From: Chryseobacterium lactis
GTDB lineage: Bacteria > Bacteroidota > Bacteroidia > Flavobacteriales > Weeksellaceae
Assembly (NCBI RefSeq): GCF_003815875.1
Contig: NZ_CP033924.1
Location: 5,518,001 to 5,582,000 of the forward strand
DNA: 64,000 nt
Direction: 5' to 3'
Shown: in pieces, positions 27,770-36,505 of the stretch
How the letters are laid out: every line of letters starts with the position of its first letter
How positions within the stretch are numbered: position 1 is the stretch's first letter
Notes under the pieces: model-generated
Seen by the model: the letters and a program-made list of their open reading frames with translations, nothing else
The model's database searches: none
Told to the model about the DNA's origin: nothing
Position numbers and translations under genes: made by a program

Positions 27770-29362
27770 TTATTTTTTAATGAGTTTAGCACTGGCTGTT
27801 TTGCCTGCATCTGTTTTGATGGTCACCAGATAGGCTCCTTGAATCAAAGCCTGGGTATTAATCTTAGTGACCTTGTTCTTTGTTTTAAGATTCTGAAGCT
27901 GTCTTCCACTCATATCATAGAGTAAAATTTCGACTTCCTTAACATCCTTGAACCCGATTTCTACATACGCATAGTCAGAAACAGGGTTAGGATAAATCTT
28001 AATATCGTATTTTTCGATTAATTGATCCACTTGCTTGTCTCCTAACTTTACAATTTTCCAGTTCTCCTTTCCGGATTCTTCAGCGCTGGTTCCGGCAAGG
28101 ATGATAGAACCGTCTCTGTTTAATTTAAGATCTGAAAGCCGCTCTTCACGCTGGCGGGATTCACCTTTGACATGTTTACGCCATTTCTCATTCCCCTGGG
28201 AATCAATATACAAGAGCCAGAACGTTTCATCGTTCTCCTGTATCCTTCCTTCAGCCTGCGTAAAACCGCCTATTAAAAGGCCTTTAGTCTCTTTATCATC
28301 AGCTGAATGAATGGAGCTCATTCCCATTAAAACATCGCGATTCCCCAAATTATAAGACTTTTGCCACTGCTCATTCCCATTATTATCAAGAGCGATAAGC
28401 CATAAATCCGTTCCTTCTTCTATGCCAACGGTTTTATTGCCGGATTTTTCAGATCGGGATTCTCCACCGATAATATATCCACCAGAAGTTAAAGCAAGGG
28501 TTCTTAAATGATCATCTCCTTTCCCTCCATAGTTCTTTTCCCACTGAATCTTACCGTTTTTATCCAATTTTATCACCCAAAAATCTCCTTCTCCATAGTT
28601 TTCGGTCTTCTTAGAGTAGATAGTTTCTGACGATGGCTTTGGAGCACCTGCGAGCTGCTTTACATCGCAAACACCACTTCTGGAATACATGCCCAAGAGG
28701 GCTCCGCCGTCCATCGTAGGGATGAGCTTCTGAGCTTCATCCACACCACACCCACTTATAATAATCTCTGATTGTATTTTTCCGTCCTTATCTAATTTAG
28801 TCAACAGAACATCTTTAGAACCGGGCTTTTGAATATCGCCCACTACAAAGAATCCTAAGTCCGTGGTTTGAATAACCGATTTTGCCTCTTCATCGGCTGA
28901 AGTTCCCAGCGTTCTTTGCCAGAGTTCATCCCCAAACTCATTGAGCCTGATAAGCCAGATGTCCGAACCTCCCTTGGAATCGTCTTTCTTATCCCCACCT
29001 TTCCCTGAAAATGAGGTGCCTGAAATCAAAAAGCCTCCATCCTGGGTACTGACCGTGGAAGACAAATAATCGTGATTCCCTCCTGAGAAATATTTTTCCC
29101 AGGCCTGATTCCCTTGCTGGTCAAGTTTAACCAAATGGAATTCGTAACCCGTATTAGGCTTTTGGCTGTTGGCTTCTTGCAACTGGCCTTTGGCTTGAAT
29201 ACTGCTTCCTGTGATAAGGTATTGACCGTCGATTGTGGTGGTTATTTGGCTTAGAAAATCCTGCGTGGAGGACTTAATATCTCGTTGCCAAAGAAGTTCC
29301 TGGGCATCGAAATAGCCCAGAGACATGCATAAGAATAATGCACCTAAGTAATTTTTTTTCAT
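27770..29362 (-). CDS. T9SS type A sorting-domain beta-propeller protein of the Rhs operon
   Basis: A 530-residue exported protein: signal peptide (ending YFDAQ), then six or more repeats of the form DGGFLISGTS...DIWLIRLNEFGDELWQRTLG, a beta-propeller of the delta-60/Kelch-like type, and a C-terminal T9SS type A domain from about 450 (IKIYPNPVSDYAYVEIGF, LYDMSGRQLQNL, LIQGAYLVTIKT). It should be carried over the outer membrane and anchored. As first gene of the T9SS, Rhs companion, Rhs toxin operon it may display or help to deliver the Rhs proteins. Its operon mates lack sorting domains. Confidence 0.85.
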   Translation of the reverse strand: MKKNYLGALFLCMSLGYFDAQELLWQRDIKSSTQDFLSQITTTIDGQYLITGSSIQAKGQLQEANSQKPNTGYEFHLVKLDQQGNQAWEKYFSGGNHDYLSSTVSTQDGGFLISGTSFSGKGGDKKDDSKGGSDIWLIRLNEFGDELWQRTLGTSADEEAKSVIQTTDLGFFVVGDIQKPGSKDVLLTKLDKDGKIQSEIIISGCGVDEAQKLIPTMDGGALLGMYSRSGVCDVKQLAGAPKPSSETIYSKKTENYGEGDFWVIKLDKNGKIQWEKNYGGKGDDHLRTLALTSGGYIIGGESRSEKSGNKTVGIEEGTDLWLIALDNNGNEQWQKSYNLGNRDVLMGMSSIHSADDKETKGLLIGGFTQAEGRIQENDETFWLLYIDSQGNEKWRKHVKGESRQREERLSDLKLNRDGSIILAGTSAEESGKENWKIVKLGDKQVDQLIEKYDIKIYPNPVSDYAYVEIGFKDVKEVEILLYDMSGRQLQNLKTKNKVTKINTQALIQGAYLVTIKTDAGKTASAKLIKK

Positions 29363-29418
29363 GTGTATTTGAAATTTTGATGTGAATTTAAAAACTAATT
29401 ATAACTCCCTCTATAGGG

Positions 29419-29445
29419 AAAACCACATTTATTATATGGGGTTTT
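29419..29445. other. Second hairpin in the Rhs operon leader
   Basis: AAAACCACAT pairs with ATGGGGTTTT at 9 of 10 positions, about 60 bp before the first gene of the Rhs operon. On the minus strand it lies between the attenuator-like element and the start codon. The rest of 29363-29600 shows nothing clear. Confidence 0.4.
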
Positions 29446-29598
29446 TACTGTAGGCTATTTCTAACCCGATAAATAAACTGTTTCCATAAAAATATTGTTT
29501 TAAAGTTTGAGTTTCTTAACATGAAGCAAAGCTATTAATCCGTAGCGACAGAACGTGACGTATTATATTACAACCCCGATAAATTTTTCTTTTTTTTT

Positions 29599-29777
29599 AT
29601 AAAAAGAAAGGCACGAAGCTGAAGTCAATCTGCTACAGAGGTACCGCGAAGAACCCAACAGCCCAGATATGACTTACAGCCCTCGTGCCCATATTAGGTA
29701 CAAGGGCGTAAGTCTATCATTTTTAGGGCTGTTTTAGAAAATTCGCGGTTTTCTGTGCTCCAAATGATAGCTTACGC
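29599..29777 (-). ncRNA. Structured leader RNA, possible transcription attenuator of the Rhs operon
   Basis: Read on the minus strand, four segments can pair in order. Segment 1 is GCGTAAGCTATCATTT (29777-29762), segment 2 AAATGATAGACTTACGCCC (29722-29704), segment 3 GGCACGAGGGCTGTAAGTC (29689-29671) and segment 4 GACTTCAGCTTCGTGCC (29626-29610). 1:2 gives 16 bp with one bulge. 3:4 gives 16 bp and is followed by TTTCTTTTTAT, an intrinsic terminator shape. 2:3 gives 10 bp with one bulge and excludes both. In addition the 7-base loop CCGCGAA of a hairpin at 29754-29736 and nearby AACAGCCC are complementary to TTCGCGG and GGGCTGTT inside the terminator loop. No leader peptide is visible. It could also be a free RNA or a mobile palindromic element. 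Confidence 0.6.
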
Positions 29778-29801
29778 TTTATTTCGTTAAAATCTATGTC
29801 A

Positions 29802-29809
29802 CAAATGTA
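29802..29809 (-). promoter_or_regulatory. Candidate promoter of the Rhs leader RNA (-7 box)
   Basis: On the minus strand TACATTTG fits TAnnTTTG exactly. Transcription would begin a few bases before segment 1 of the structured leader. The -33 element is not clear. Confidence 0.5.
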
Positions 29810-30181
29810 ATTATTTTTTTGAAACGATTCATTTTAAAATGAAATTAAACTCATATATTCGTGATATAATATTGAATATGATTTAAGCATAAGCCGATGA
29901 TATAACGACAGATTGATGCCAAATTGTACAAAACGAAAATACATTATACTTTGTAGTACGTCTATAAACAAAATAAAAGAAATAAAATTATCAGGTGAAA
30001 CGAACATCTCAATAAAAGTTAGCTTATTTACAATTATTCCTGACAATGTCTCCAGCATAAATATCTTCCATTAGACTGGGAGAAAGTTTGGTTAACTGTC
30101 AGAAGAAATTGAAAATTAAAATAGAGGTAGCTATAGCAAAAGATTATTATAAATATCACTTAACCATTTAAAAAATCACAA

Positions 30182-30391
30182 ATGACTTACGAAGAAGCTT
30201 TACTAGAAAAAAAAGAAACAGAAAAAAAATTGATAAATGACCAACCAGTTGTAAAACTTATTATTGTACCACAATTAATTAGCGACCAGAAAGAATTTAT
30301 GGAGTTTTACAAAGAAGATAATTACAAGGATGATCTTTGCCTTTTATTTTCATCAGATGATCAGTATACTGTTCTTATTAGTATTAAATAA
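30182..30391 (+). CDS. Small hypothetical protein
   Basis: A 69-residue soluble protein, Lys/Glu-rich at the start (YEEALLEKKETEKKL) with a beta-like C-terminal half (VVKLIIVPQLI, LCLLFSSDDQYTVLISIK). No known family was recognised. It stands alone on the plus strand between the Rhs leader and the integrated element. The residue composition looks like a real protein, unlike the other short frames nearby. Confidence 0.5.
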   Translation: MTYEEALLEKKETEKKLINDQPVVKLIIVPQLISDQKEFMEFYKEDNYKDDLCLLFSSDDQYTVLISIK

Positions 30392-30588
30392 CCTGTTATG
30401 TATTATTAAAACTAATCTATTATTGTTATTTGCATATGTTAGATGGTGGGATATAGATTTAATATGCTCTATTACTATTTCCTATGCACACGCAATGAGA
30501 TAGGGATAAACTCGGTTGAATTGTTTATTTAAACTTGTTTTAATGTTTGTGATAACCTAAAATACTAAAGAACTTTGAATGAAAAAAA

Positions 30589-30618
30589 ATTACCGAAGAC
30601 AATTAAGTCTCCGGTAAT
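30589..30618 (-). terminator. Minus-strand hairpin terminator
   Basis: ATTACCGaAGAC pairs with GTCTcCGGTAAT; on the minus strand it is followed by eight T. No gene ends directly before it, so it may belong to an unannotated RNA from the right. The 1.16 kb from 30392 to 31552 carries three more hairpins but no gene I can support. Confidence 0.6.
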
Positions 30619-30986
30619 AATCAAATATTAAAGTTAGTTGGAACGTTTAGTTTGTTTCAAAGATAAGCAATTGTATTTTTTTGTAATACTTTATGTCAAA
30701 TATAGTAATTCAAGTCATTATTCTATAGTTCTTCAGTCGTATAATGGTAGTAAAATAGTAGTAAATGGTAATTTTTCAGTAATTGTTTTAAGTACTCTAT
30801 TTTTGATTTTCTTTTTATTAATGGGGGTTTGTGTATATTTTTTTCTTTGAATAAAAATAACAGCCCCTATATAGAATTTATGTATACTTTAGGTCATTTC
30901 TGAAGTAGATCTGAAAAGTCCACGTCATTTTTCTCTTGTTTTCTCTTTACTGTTTTAGTTTTTCTATTTGAATAGGAGAAAATAAT

Positions 30987-31007
30987 GCCGGAAGGCTAAC
31001 TTCCGGC
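30987..31007. other. GC-rich hairpin in a gene-free region
   Basis: GCCGGAAG pairs perfectly with CTTCCGGC around a 5-base loop, in otherwise very AT-rich DNA. There is no U-run on either side. Confidence 0.5.
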
Positions 31008-31046
31008 AGGAAACTAATTAATTTAGGGTGAAAAAAATTCAATAAA

Positions 31047-31074
31047 ACAGGACAGAATAATAAAACCGTCCTGT
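31047..31074. other. Hairpin in a gene-free region
   Basis: ACAGGAC pairs with GTCCTGT across 14 bases. On the minus strand it is followed by TTTTATTGAA, a weak terminator shape. Confidence 0.4.
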
Positions 31075-31389
31075 AAAGCTTTTGAATTTAGATTATGAAG
31101 AACAAAACTCTCTTTTCATTTGTACTTAATGAAAAGCTTGGTCAAAATTAAAAATATATTTCAATTCAAAGTGATAAATTTTATTAATCTTGTTGTTAAC
31201 ATTTAGAAAATAGATATTCTTATCTTAGAACTTATTAGGTGATTAGAGCTTACCCTGTAGAGATAAAAGCTTTTTTATGGGTAAGAAAAACGGCTAGATT
31301 TAATATCTCTTATTTTAAATGATCTATTTTCCTAACGCATGTTGTGACCTTACAAAAACCTTGCTAAATTTCTTTTAAAGGATTGTAAT

Positions 31390-31421
31390 AAAAAAGCCTT
31401 CCGTATTGATGTAGGAAGGCT
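31390..31421 (-). terminator. Terminator downstream of the HTH gene
   Basis: AGCCTTCC pairs with GGAAGGCT across 11 bases; on the minus strand six T follow. It lies 130 bp beyond the stop of the gene at 31553 and probably ends that transcript. Confidence 0.75.
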
Positions 31422-31552
31422 AAACCACAAAATAATGAAAATTTATTTCGATACGAATATAATTCTTTTTTGTTATGCAGAAATATTAAATCATTCTTTA
31501 TGATCAAATTATGAATAGACAGTATTAGTGCTTTAGTCTATTAACCAATTTA

Positions 31553-32272
31553 TTATATTTGATCAGATTCTTTTATCTCTATAGTCTTTAAAATTCCTTC
31601 AATGGTGTTTAACTGTTCTGGTTTGAGCTTCTGTATAGTTTCCTGGTTGAGTATCATTCCATTAATCTGGATCATATTGTTTTGATTTTGTATCAAGGTA
31701 TTATTAACGTGACTTTGCTGGTTTGCTGATGAGGTGTTTTTCAAAGCTCCTATACATTCTAGATATAACTTAGCTGCTTTCATATCTCCACCAATAGCAT
31801 GTTGAAATACGGATGACATTATTTTAGATTGCAGAATCCCGAATTGCTCCTGAAACTCCGTATAATAAATACTGTTTTTATATTCTTTCAGGTGTTTGTG
31901 TACAGTCTGCCTGCTCAGCTCGGTTTTGCTTGAAATCTCTGTTTTAGTGGGCATACGACCATTCTCTCTGATAAGGACAGAAATTCCCCACATAATATTG
32001 ATGTGATTCTTTTCCCAAAGCTCATTTTTAACCCTAGGATGCATGATGTCTTCAATCTGAGTACAAAAATTTTCTAATTCATCTCCTTTTAAGCTATTAA
32101 GTTTTTGAGTCATTATGTTTAGAAATTCATTTTTATTTGTTTCATCGAGAGTACCCAGGTCTTCTAAAGTGATTTTATGTAATGCCAGTATGGTATCTAA
32201 ATTATTTTCTGATTCTGTCAACTTTTGTAAACCTTTATGATTTGTTGTAATGGATTTTTTATCTGTTTTCAT
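31553..32272 (-). CDS. Helix-turn-helix protein of the integrated element
   Basis: A 239-residue soluble DNA-binding protein. A helix-turn-helix is clear near residues 105-135 (MPTKTEISSKTELSRQTVHKHLKEY). It is followed by IMSSVFQHAIGGDMKAAKLYLECIGAL, which resembles the C-terminal part of phage terminase small subunits and phBC6A51-type HTH proteins. The C-terminal tail is Gln/Asn-rich. No terminase large subunit or capsid genes are nearby, so a regulatory or replication-accessory role in this element is more likely. Confidence 0.7.
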   Translation of the reverse strand: MKTDKKSITTNHKGLQKLTESENNLDTILALHKITLEDLGTLDETNKNEFLNIMTQKLNSLKGDELENFCTQIEDIMHPRVKNELWEKNHINIMWGISVLIRENGRMPTKTEISSKTELSRQTVHKHLKEYKNSIYYTEFQEQFGILQSKIMSSVFQHAIGGDMKAAKLYLECIGALKNTSSANQQSHVNNTLIQNQNNMIQINGMILNQETIQKLKPEQLNTIEGILKTIEIKESDQI

Positions 32273-32790
32273 TTTGCTTTTAATTTAAATTAATGATGTA
32301 AAGGATGATTTTTAAATTCTGGGTTGAGATAGGTTTGTTTTTTTTAATGTATGGTTTTGTCCGGTTTGAGGATTATAATTTGTATCAGATTTTTTACGCC
32401 TCATCTATAATTTCCGGGAGCTATATCAGCCTAATTTGATAGTAAAAAATCTTTCTGTCTTGTCTTCAGATTAAAGAAATCATGAGAAGTGAAAAATATG
32501 AAATACTGGAAACCATATTGCTTATTTGTAACCCGATAAGTTAGTTTTTGATTCTGAGAATCATATTTTTTACATTCTTCTCTGGATCAATCATTTTCTA
32601 GGTAGCAGCGCGGTTTATGCTTACAAACTTTGCATATGCTTTTATTGATACCTATTCTTTTTCATTCCTATTTCTATTTCTGTGGAAACCAAAAAACAGT
32701 CTTTTTTTTCATAAATCCTATGAATACTGTGTTTTTGATAGGTATTCTCTAGGTGGAAATCTCTAAAAATTTCTGTGTCTGGCATTTTTT

Positions 32791-32807
32791 CGGGGGTCGC
32801 AGCCCCG
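32791..32807. other. Hairpin CGGGG/CCCCG in the primase-HTH gap
   Basis: CGGGG and CCCCG flank a 7-base loop. The gap 32273-32985 holds no convincing gene; the only long frame, across 32749-32985, is low complexity and lacks a credible protein pattern. This GC-rich spot stands out and could be a regulatory or transfer site. Confidence 0.35.
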
Positions 32808-32985
32808 TAGAAGTAGAACGTTGTAAAGTACCTTTTGACATTATAGACCCCATATCACTGTTTAAAATATAGTTTGAAAGTGGCCTTACCTTATTATATA
32901 TTGCCTTAATGATCTGATCGATGTAAAACATGAAAAGTATGAAAAGCTGGAAACAATTTTTTTTTACATTGGATAACGAACTCAT

Positions 32986-34509
32986 CTAAGGCGGATTGAG
33001 CTTTAAAGTGCTTCTTAGCTCTTCTAATCTTTGAAGATAGGGAAGAAATACCGTTTTACCTGCATTTGCTTTTACAATGGAAAGATGATTTTTAATAAAT
33101 AGCTGTACATCAGAAATATTTCCATATGAGCCTAATGGAATGGAATTCCAATTTAACAACTCACAGTCCGAAAAGAATGTTTCAAGCTCCTGAATTTTTT
33201 TATCCCACATTTTTGATGTTTTATCCTGTTTTTTCTGAGTTCTTGTATTGGGTTGGGTTCCTGGAAATACCCTATGGGATGAAATTATTTGAGTAGGTTC
33301 TATTGTATCTGCTTTTTCTGCCGTATTTTCTACTTCAGTCATAGCTTTTAAAGGCTCAGGTAAGTGAAAAGGTTCTTCTCTGGAAGAGGTAAGGTCAATA
33401 GATTCTGCTTGCCACTTTTGCCAGTCATATTCCTGTTTAGCTTTGGGCTTATTTCTAAAGAGCTTCCAATCCAGCTTTATTAAAAAATCAGCGAGATCAT
33501 AGCCTTTGTTTTTGTCATCATCGCCAGATAGAGTTTCTAACAGATCTGAAAAAATAAAACGGGTACCGGGTAGTTTATTCTCCATAGCTTTAGCTTTAGT
33601 TTCCCATTCTTTAAAGGTATTCCCGTCTTTTGATAAATCAGGAAAAACAAAAACGTCTCTGTCTTTTAAAACATTGAGCTTACCTAGTGAAAAGCTGCTT
33701 TTATTATACACCGCTAACCAGATTAAATTCTTAGAACTTTCCTGAGGCATTCCAAAATATAAACTTCCATAAACAGCCGTCTTGGGTGCTTCTACCAGGG
33801 CAACAGGATTCAGGGGGTACTTTTTCAAAAGATGTTCACCAAAGAGGCAAGAGACTTTCTTTTCATTCCCATTATATGCACTCAGCCAACCGGGTAATGG
33901 ATGGTTGTTTTTGATATACTGCTTTTCTATGATGGAATGTAAAAAATCTGTTCCTATGGTATGATTCTCCTTATCAAATTGTTTTACCTGTACTGCTCTA
34001 ATATTTCCATCAAAATCAATAAAAGGAAAAGTAACAGCTCCGGCTCTGTACCCTTTGGTTATGCTTCCAAGCTGATAGAGATCTATTACTTTTCCAACCT
34101 CATCTCTCTGAAAAGGAAAAGGGACATGATATAAAAGATTAAGAATAAAGATATTTTTGTCATAGCCTTCACTCTCTAAAGTCTTCGTAAAAACATCAAT
34201 ATCAAAATATGTGGGCTTTTTCACTGTCATAAGCTTATTGTGAACATGTGATGTAGATCCTAAAGAAAAATATTTTTGTTTTGTGGAAGTAACTTTTTCC
34301 CTTTGGTCAGATATTGTTTCTGCATATTCATCTTTATAGGGGCTGAGGTGATACTCACATTTGCTTTCACGGTCACAACGCCCATATTGCTCTGGTAAAT
34401 ATTCGCTCTCAAAAGTATCGAGATAACGGACAAAGCTTTTTTTGTTACAATGAGGGCAAGGATATTTTTTGCTTCCTTTCTCTAATATATACCTGTACTC
34501 TGTTTTCAT
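32986..34509 (-). CDS. Zinc-finger primase-like protein (DUF6371 type)
   Basis: A 507-residue protein of mobile elements. The N-terminus is a CHC2-like zinc finger with C18, C21, C45 and C51 (YPCPHCNKKSFVRYL, GRCDRESKC). The central part has a Toprim-like look: ALVEAPKTAVYGSLYF, LIWLAVYNKSSFSLGKLNVL and DVFVFPDLSKDGNTFKEWE, where acidic and glycine residues recall the metal site. The C-terminal third is variable. With the P4-type helicase gene upstream, it likely primes replication of the element. The DUF6371 assignment is by pattern memory. Confidence 0.75.
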   Translation of the reverse strand: MKTEYRYILEKGSKKYPCPHCNKKSFVRYLDTFESEYLPEQYGRCDRESKCEYHLSPYKDEYAETISDQREKVTSTKQKYFSLGSTSHVHNKLMTVKKPTYFDIDVFTKTLESEGYDKNIFILNLLYHVPFPFQRDEVGKVIDLYQLGSITKGYRAGAVTFPFIDFDGNIRAVQVKQFDKENHTIGTDFLHSIIEKQYIKNNHPLPGWLSAYNGNEKKVSCLFGEHLLKKYPLNPVALVEAPKTAVYGSLYFGMPQESSKNLIWLAVYNKSSFSLGKLNVLKDRDVFVFPDLSKDGNTFKEWETKAKAMENKLPGTRFIFSDLLETLSGDDDKNKGYDLADFLIKLDWKLFRNKPKAKQEYDWQKWQAESIDLTSSREEPFHLPEPLKAMTEVENTAEKADTIEPTQIISSHRVFPGTQPNTRTQKKQDKTSKMWDKKIQELETFFSDCELLNWNSIPLGSYGNISDVQLFIKNHLSIVKANAGKTVFLPYLQRLEELRSTLKLNPP

Positions 34510-34534
34510 TTTAGTAGTTTTTTTTGTTTTTCTT

Positions 34535-34632
34535 GCGACATATCCGTCATGTCTGACATGGATAGAAATTTGAATAAAATATAAATGATTGTACTTTAGT
34601 GCATTAATTGTTTGTCATGTCGGGTATGTCGC
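34535..34632. repeat. Inverted pair of GCGACATAYCCG repeats, candidate origin region
   Basis: GCGACATATCCGTCATG (34535-34551) is matched in inverted orientation by 34632-34616, reading GCGACATACCCGACATG. A third copy, GCGACACATCCGGCACG, is at 38176-38192. All lie in gene-free gaps beside the replication genes. Confidence 0.6.
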
Positions 34633-34721
34633 TTGTAGAAAAAACTTTTTTTCCTGCTCTTTTCTTCTATATTCTGGTATTGTGATCTACTTTTTGATAA
34701 AAAATATTTTTGTTTTACGGA

Positions 34722-34751
34722 AGTAACTTTAGTAACTCCAGTAACTTTTTT
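34722..34751 (+). repeat. GTAAC-triplet iteron, copy 1
   Basis: AGTAACTTTAGTAACTCCAG runs into GTAACTTTTTT: three GTAAC units spaced 9-10 bp. Inverted and direct relatives are at 34886-34914 and 38117-38150. Confidence 0.6.
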
Positions 34752-34885
34752 GTTAAGCTTGAAAAACCAGTTAATATATTATTCTTGAGTAATGTCTGAA
34801 ATGATAACTGTAATGTGTTTTTAACATAAGCAAATAGTAATTAAACAGTTGTGATTTTCGCTTTTACCAAATGAAAAACCAGATC

Positions 34886-34914
34886 AGTTACTAGAGTTAC
34901 TAAAGTTACTCTCC
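34886..34914 (-). repeat. GTAAC-triplet iteron, copy 2 (inverted)
   Basis: On the minus strand GGAGAGTAACTTTAGTAACT continues CTAGTAACT, three GTAAC units. It lies 30 bp downstream of the helicase stop. The gap 34510-34943 thus holds only repeats. Confidence 0.6.
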
Positions 34915-34943
34915 AGAAAAACATTTTTTTTATGACAGTTTTA

Positions 34944-36482
34944 TTAAGAAGTTTCAATAAATACTGCCAACTGGTTTTGTGCAACTCTATCCACAATCAA
35001 ACCTAATGTCTTTAACTGTTTTATAAAATTGGTTTTCTTAAAAGGTACATTCCCCTCATCTGTGCAAAAGACTCTGTATTCATAGTAGAGTTCTTTAATG
35101 AGCCTATATCTTTTTAAACTGCTTTGATATTCATGATCATTTAAAAACATTTGTACGCTGTTGCTTTCCATTCTGTAATTTTCAACAGCTTTTTGTGCTG
35201 CTTCACATTCAGAAAACTGTTTTTGTTCCAATAACCTGTTTAATCCCTCCAGTACCCAGTTAAAAACTCCTGAGAGTTCATTTTCAATGATTTTGGTATG
35301 GAGGTTTTTATCCTGCTCTTCCGGTGGAATGGTTACATCAAAAGGAATAATTAAAAATCTTCTGAAATAGGCATTGGTATGCTCTACATCTTTAGGCAGC
35401 TCATTGCAGTTAAAAATAAGCTTGGAATATTGTTTTAAGATGAATGGCTCTCCATACGGTAAACGGGCTTCTACGGGTTCTCCAGAAACGAGCTGTTTAA
35501 AGGTTGAGGCTTCCAGGTTTCCATTAATTTCACTGGCATAGTTCACCAGTTTATTAGCAATCTTTGCCCTAAAATATCCGTTTTCATTGGTTAGACTTTG
35601 AAGAGAGTAACTGCTTACATTTTCCTCACCCAGGAGGGAATTAACTATCTCAAAGAAGACACTTTTCCCATTGGCACCTGTTCCATAGAGTATGAGTGCC
35701 TTTTCCTCTTTCAAAGCATTACTACCATGTTTGATAAATACAAAACCAAAGTACTCAGCTAAGACCCTTTGGCGCTCCATGTCCGGTAAAACTTTATTTA
35801 AATACGCTTTAAATAATGGGGCTTCTGCTTTAGGATCGTAGATAAATGGGAGTTGATAGCTTATAAAATCATCGCGGTTAAAGGCTCGTAATTGGGTTCC
35901 CTGGGAACTAATTTCAAAAGTTCCGTTTAAAAGGTTGATCAGTACCTCATCTTTTTTACTTTCAGGAGTAGGTAAATAAGCAGTGGCTAAAAACTGTTTA
36001 AATAATTGTTCCCGGAATAGGTAAAACCTTGCTGAAAATTTAGTGACTCCCATTTCTTCTGAGGTTTCTCCCAAAAACTTCTGGAAGGCTTCTTTATCCA
36101 GTTCACTCCAGAAATTGCCATTGTAGAGATAAATAAAATCGTGATTCTTACACAAACCCCAACGATTCTTTTCTGCCAGTCTCAATACATTTTCAATAGA
36201 TAGAATCAAATAATGTTTGAGAGTAAGTTTGAGCCGGGCCAGTTCTTTACGGATGAGGTTGGCCTGTTCGCTTTCCCTTGGGAGCTTCTCTAGCTCTTTT
36301 CTGAGCTCCCCGACCTGTGGAAAGGTCAAGAGCTGAAAATCCAACTGCTCAAACTGAGCTTTTAACGCTTGCAGTACCTGGTCGTGGGGAGTTACCTGAG
36401 GACGTGAGTTTAACAACTCCTCCATGTGGTTTGTAAAAGTAGCAGGATTGTTGAGGTCTTCAAATACAGGAGTGAGTTTCAT
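34944..36482 (-). CDS. P4/D5-type replicative helicase (superfamily 3)
   Basis: A 512-residue phage/plasmid replication protein. The SF3 helicase domain has Walker A GTGANGKS at 267-274, followed by SLQSLTNENGYFRAKIANKL, Walker B-like LVNYASEING, and the sensor segment YSKLIFNCNELPKDVEHTNA with FRRFLIIPFDV, all typical of the D5/P4 C-terminal family (DUF5906 relatives). The N-terminal 140 residues carry no primase motif, so priming is probably done by the zinc-finger protein encoded next. It lies 23 bp after the excisionase-like gene in the same orientation. Together these genes let the element replicate after excision. Confidence 0.85.
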   Translation of the reverse strand: MKLTPVFEDLNNPATFTNHMEELLNSRPQVTPHDQVLQALKAQFEQLDFQLLTFPQVGELRKELEKLPRESEQANLIRKELARLKLTLKHYLILSIENVLRLAEKNRWGLCKNHDFIYLYNGNFWSELDKEAFQKFLGETSEEMGVTKFSARFYLFREQLFKQFLATAYLPTPESKKDEVLINLLNGTFEISSQGTQLRAFNRDDFISYQLPFIYDPKAEAPLFKAYLNKVLPDMERQRVLAEYFGFVFIKHGSNALKEEKALILYGTGANGKSVFFEIVNSLLGEENVSSYSLQSLTNENGYFRAKIANKLVNYASEINGNLEASTFKQLVSGEPVEARLPYGEPFILKQYSKLIFNCNELPKDVEHTNAYFRRFLIIPFDVTIPPEEQDKNLHTKIIENELSGVFNWVLEGLNRLLEQKQFSECEAAQKAVENYRMESNSVQMFLNDHEYQSSLKRYRLIKELYYEYRVFCTDEGNVPFKKTNFIKQLKTLGLIVDRVAQNQLAVFIETS

Positions 36483-36505
36483 AAGGTATCTGTATATAAT
36501 GGATT

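Noticed and set aside
29599-29777. tmRNA, RNase P RNA or retron msr-msd
   Set aside because: No tRNA-like end, no RNase P core motif and no reverse transcriptase gene are present.
30638-30850. 70-codon frame rich in Phe, Val and Tyr
   Set aside because: Composition follows the AT-rich DNA; there is no support from context, and start signals are absent.
32749-32985. 78-codon frame directly after the primase-like gene
   Set aside because: It starts at the primase stop and covers the GC-rich hairpin; the translation has no recognisable pattern.
34722-34914. CRISPR array
   Set aside because: The GTAAC units are short and irregular, with copies in both orientations and no equal spacers; no cas genes are present.
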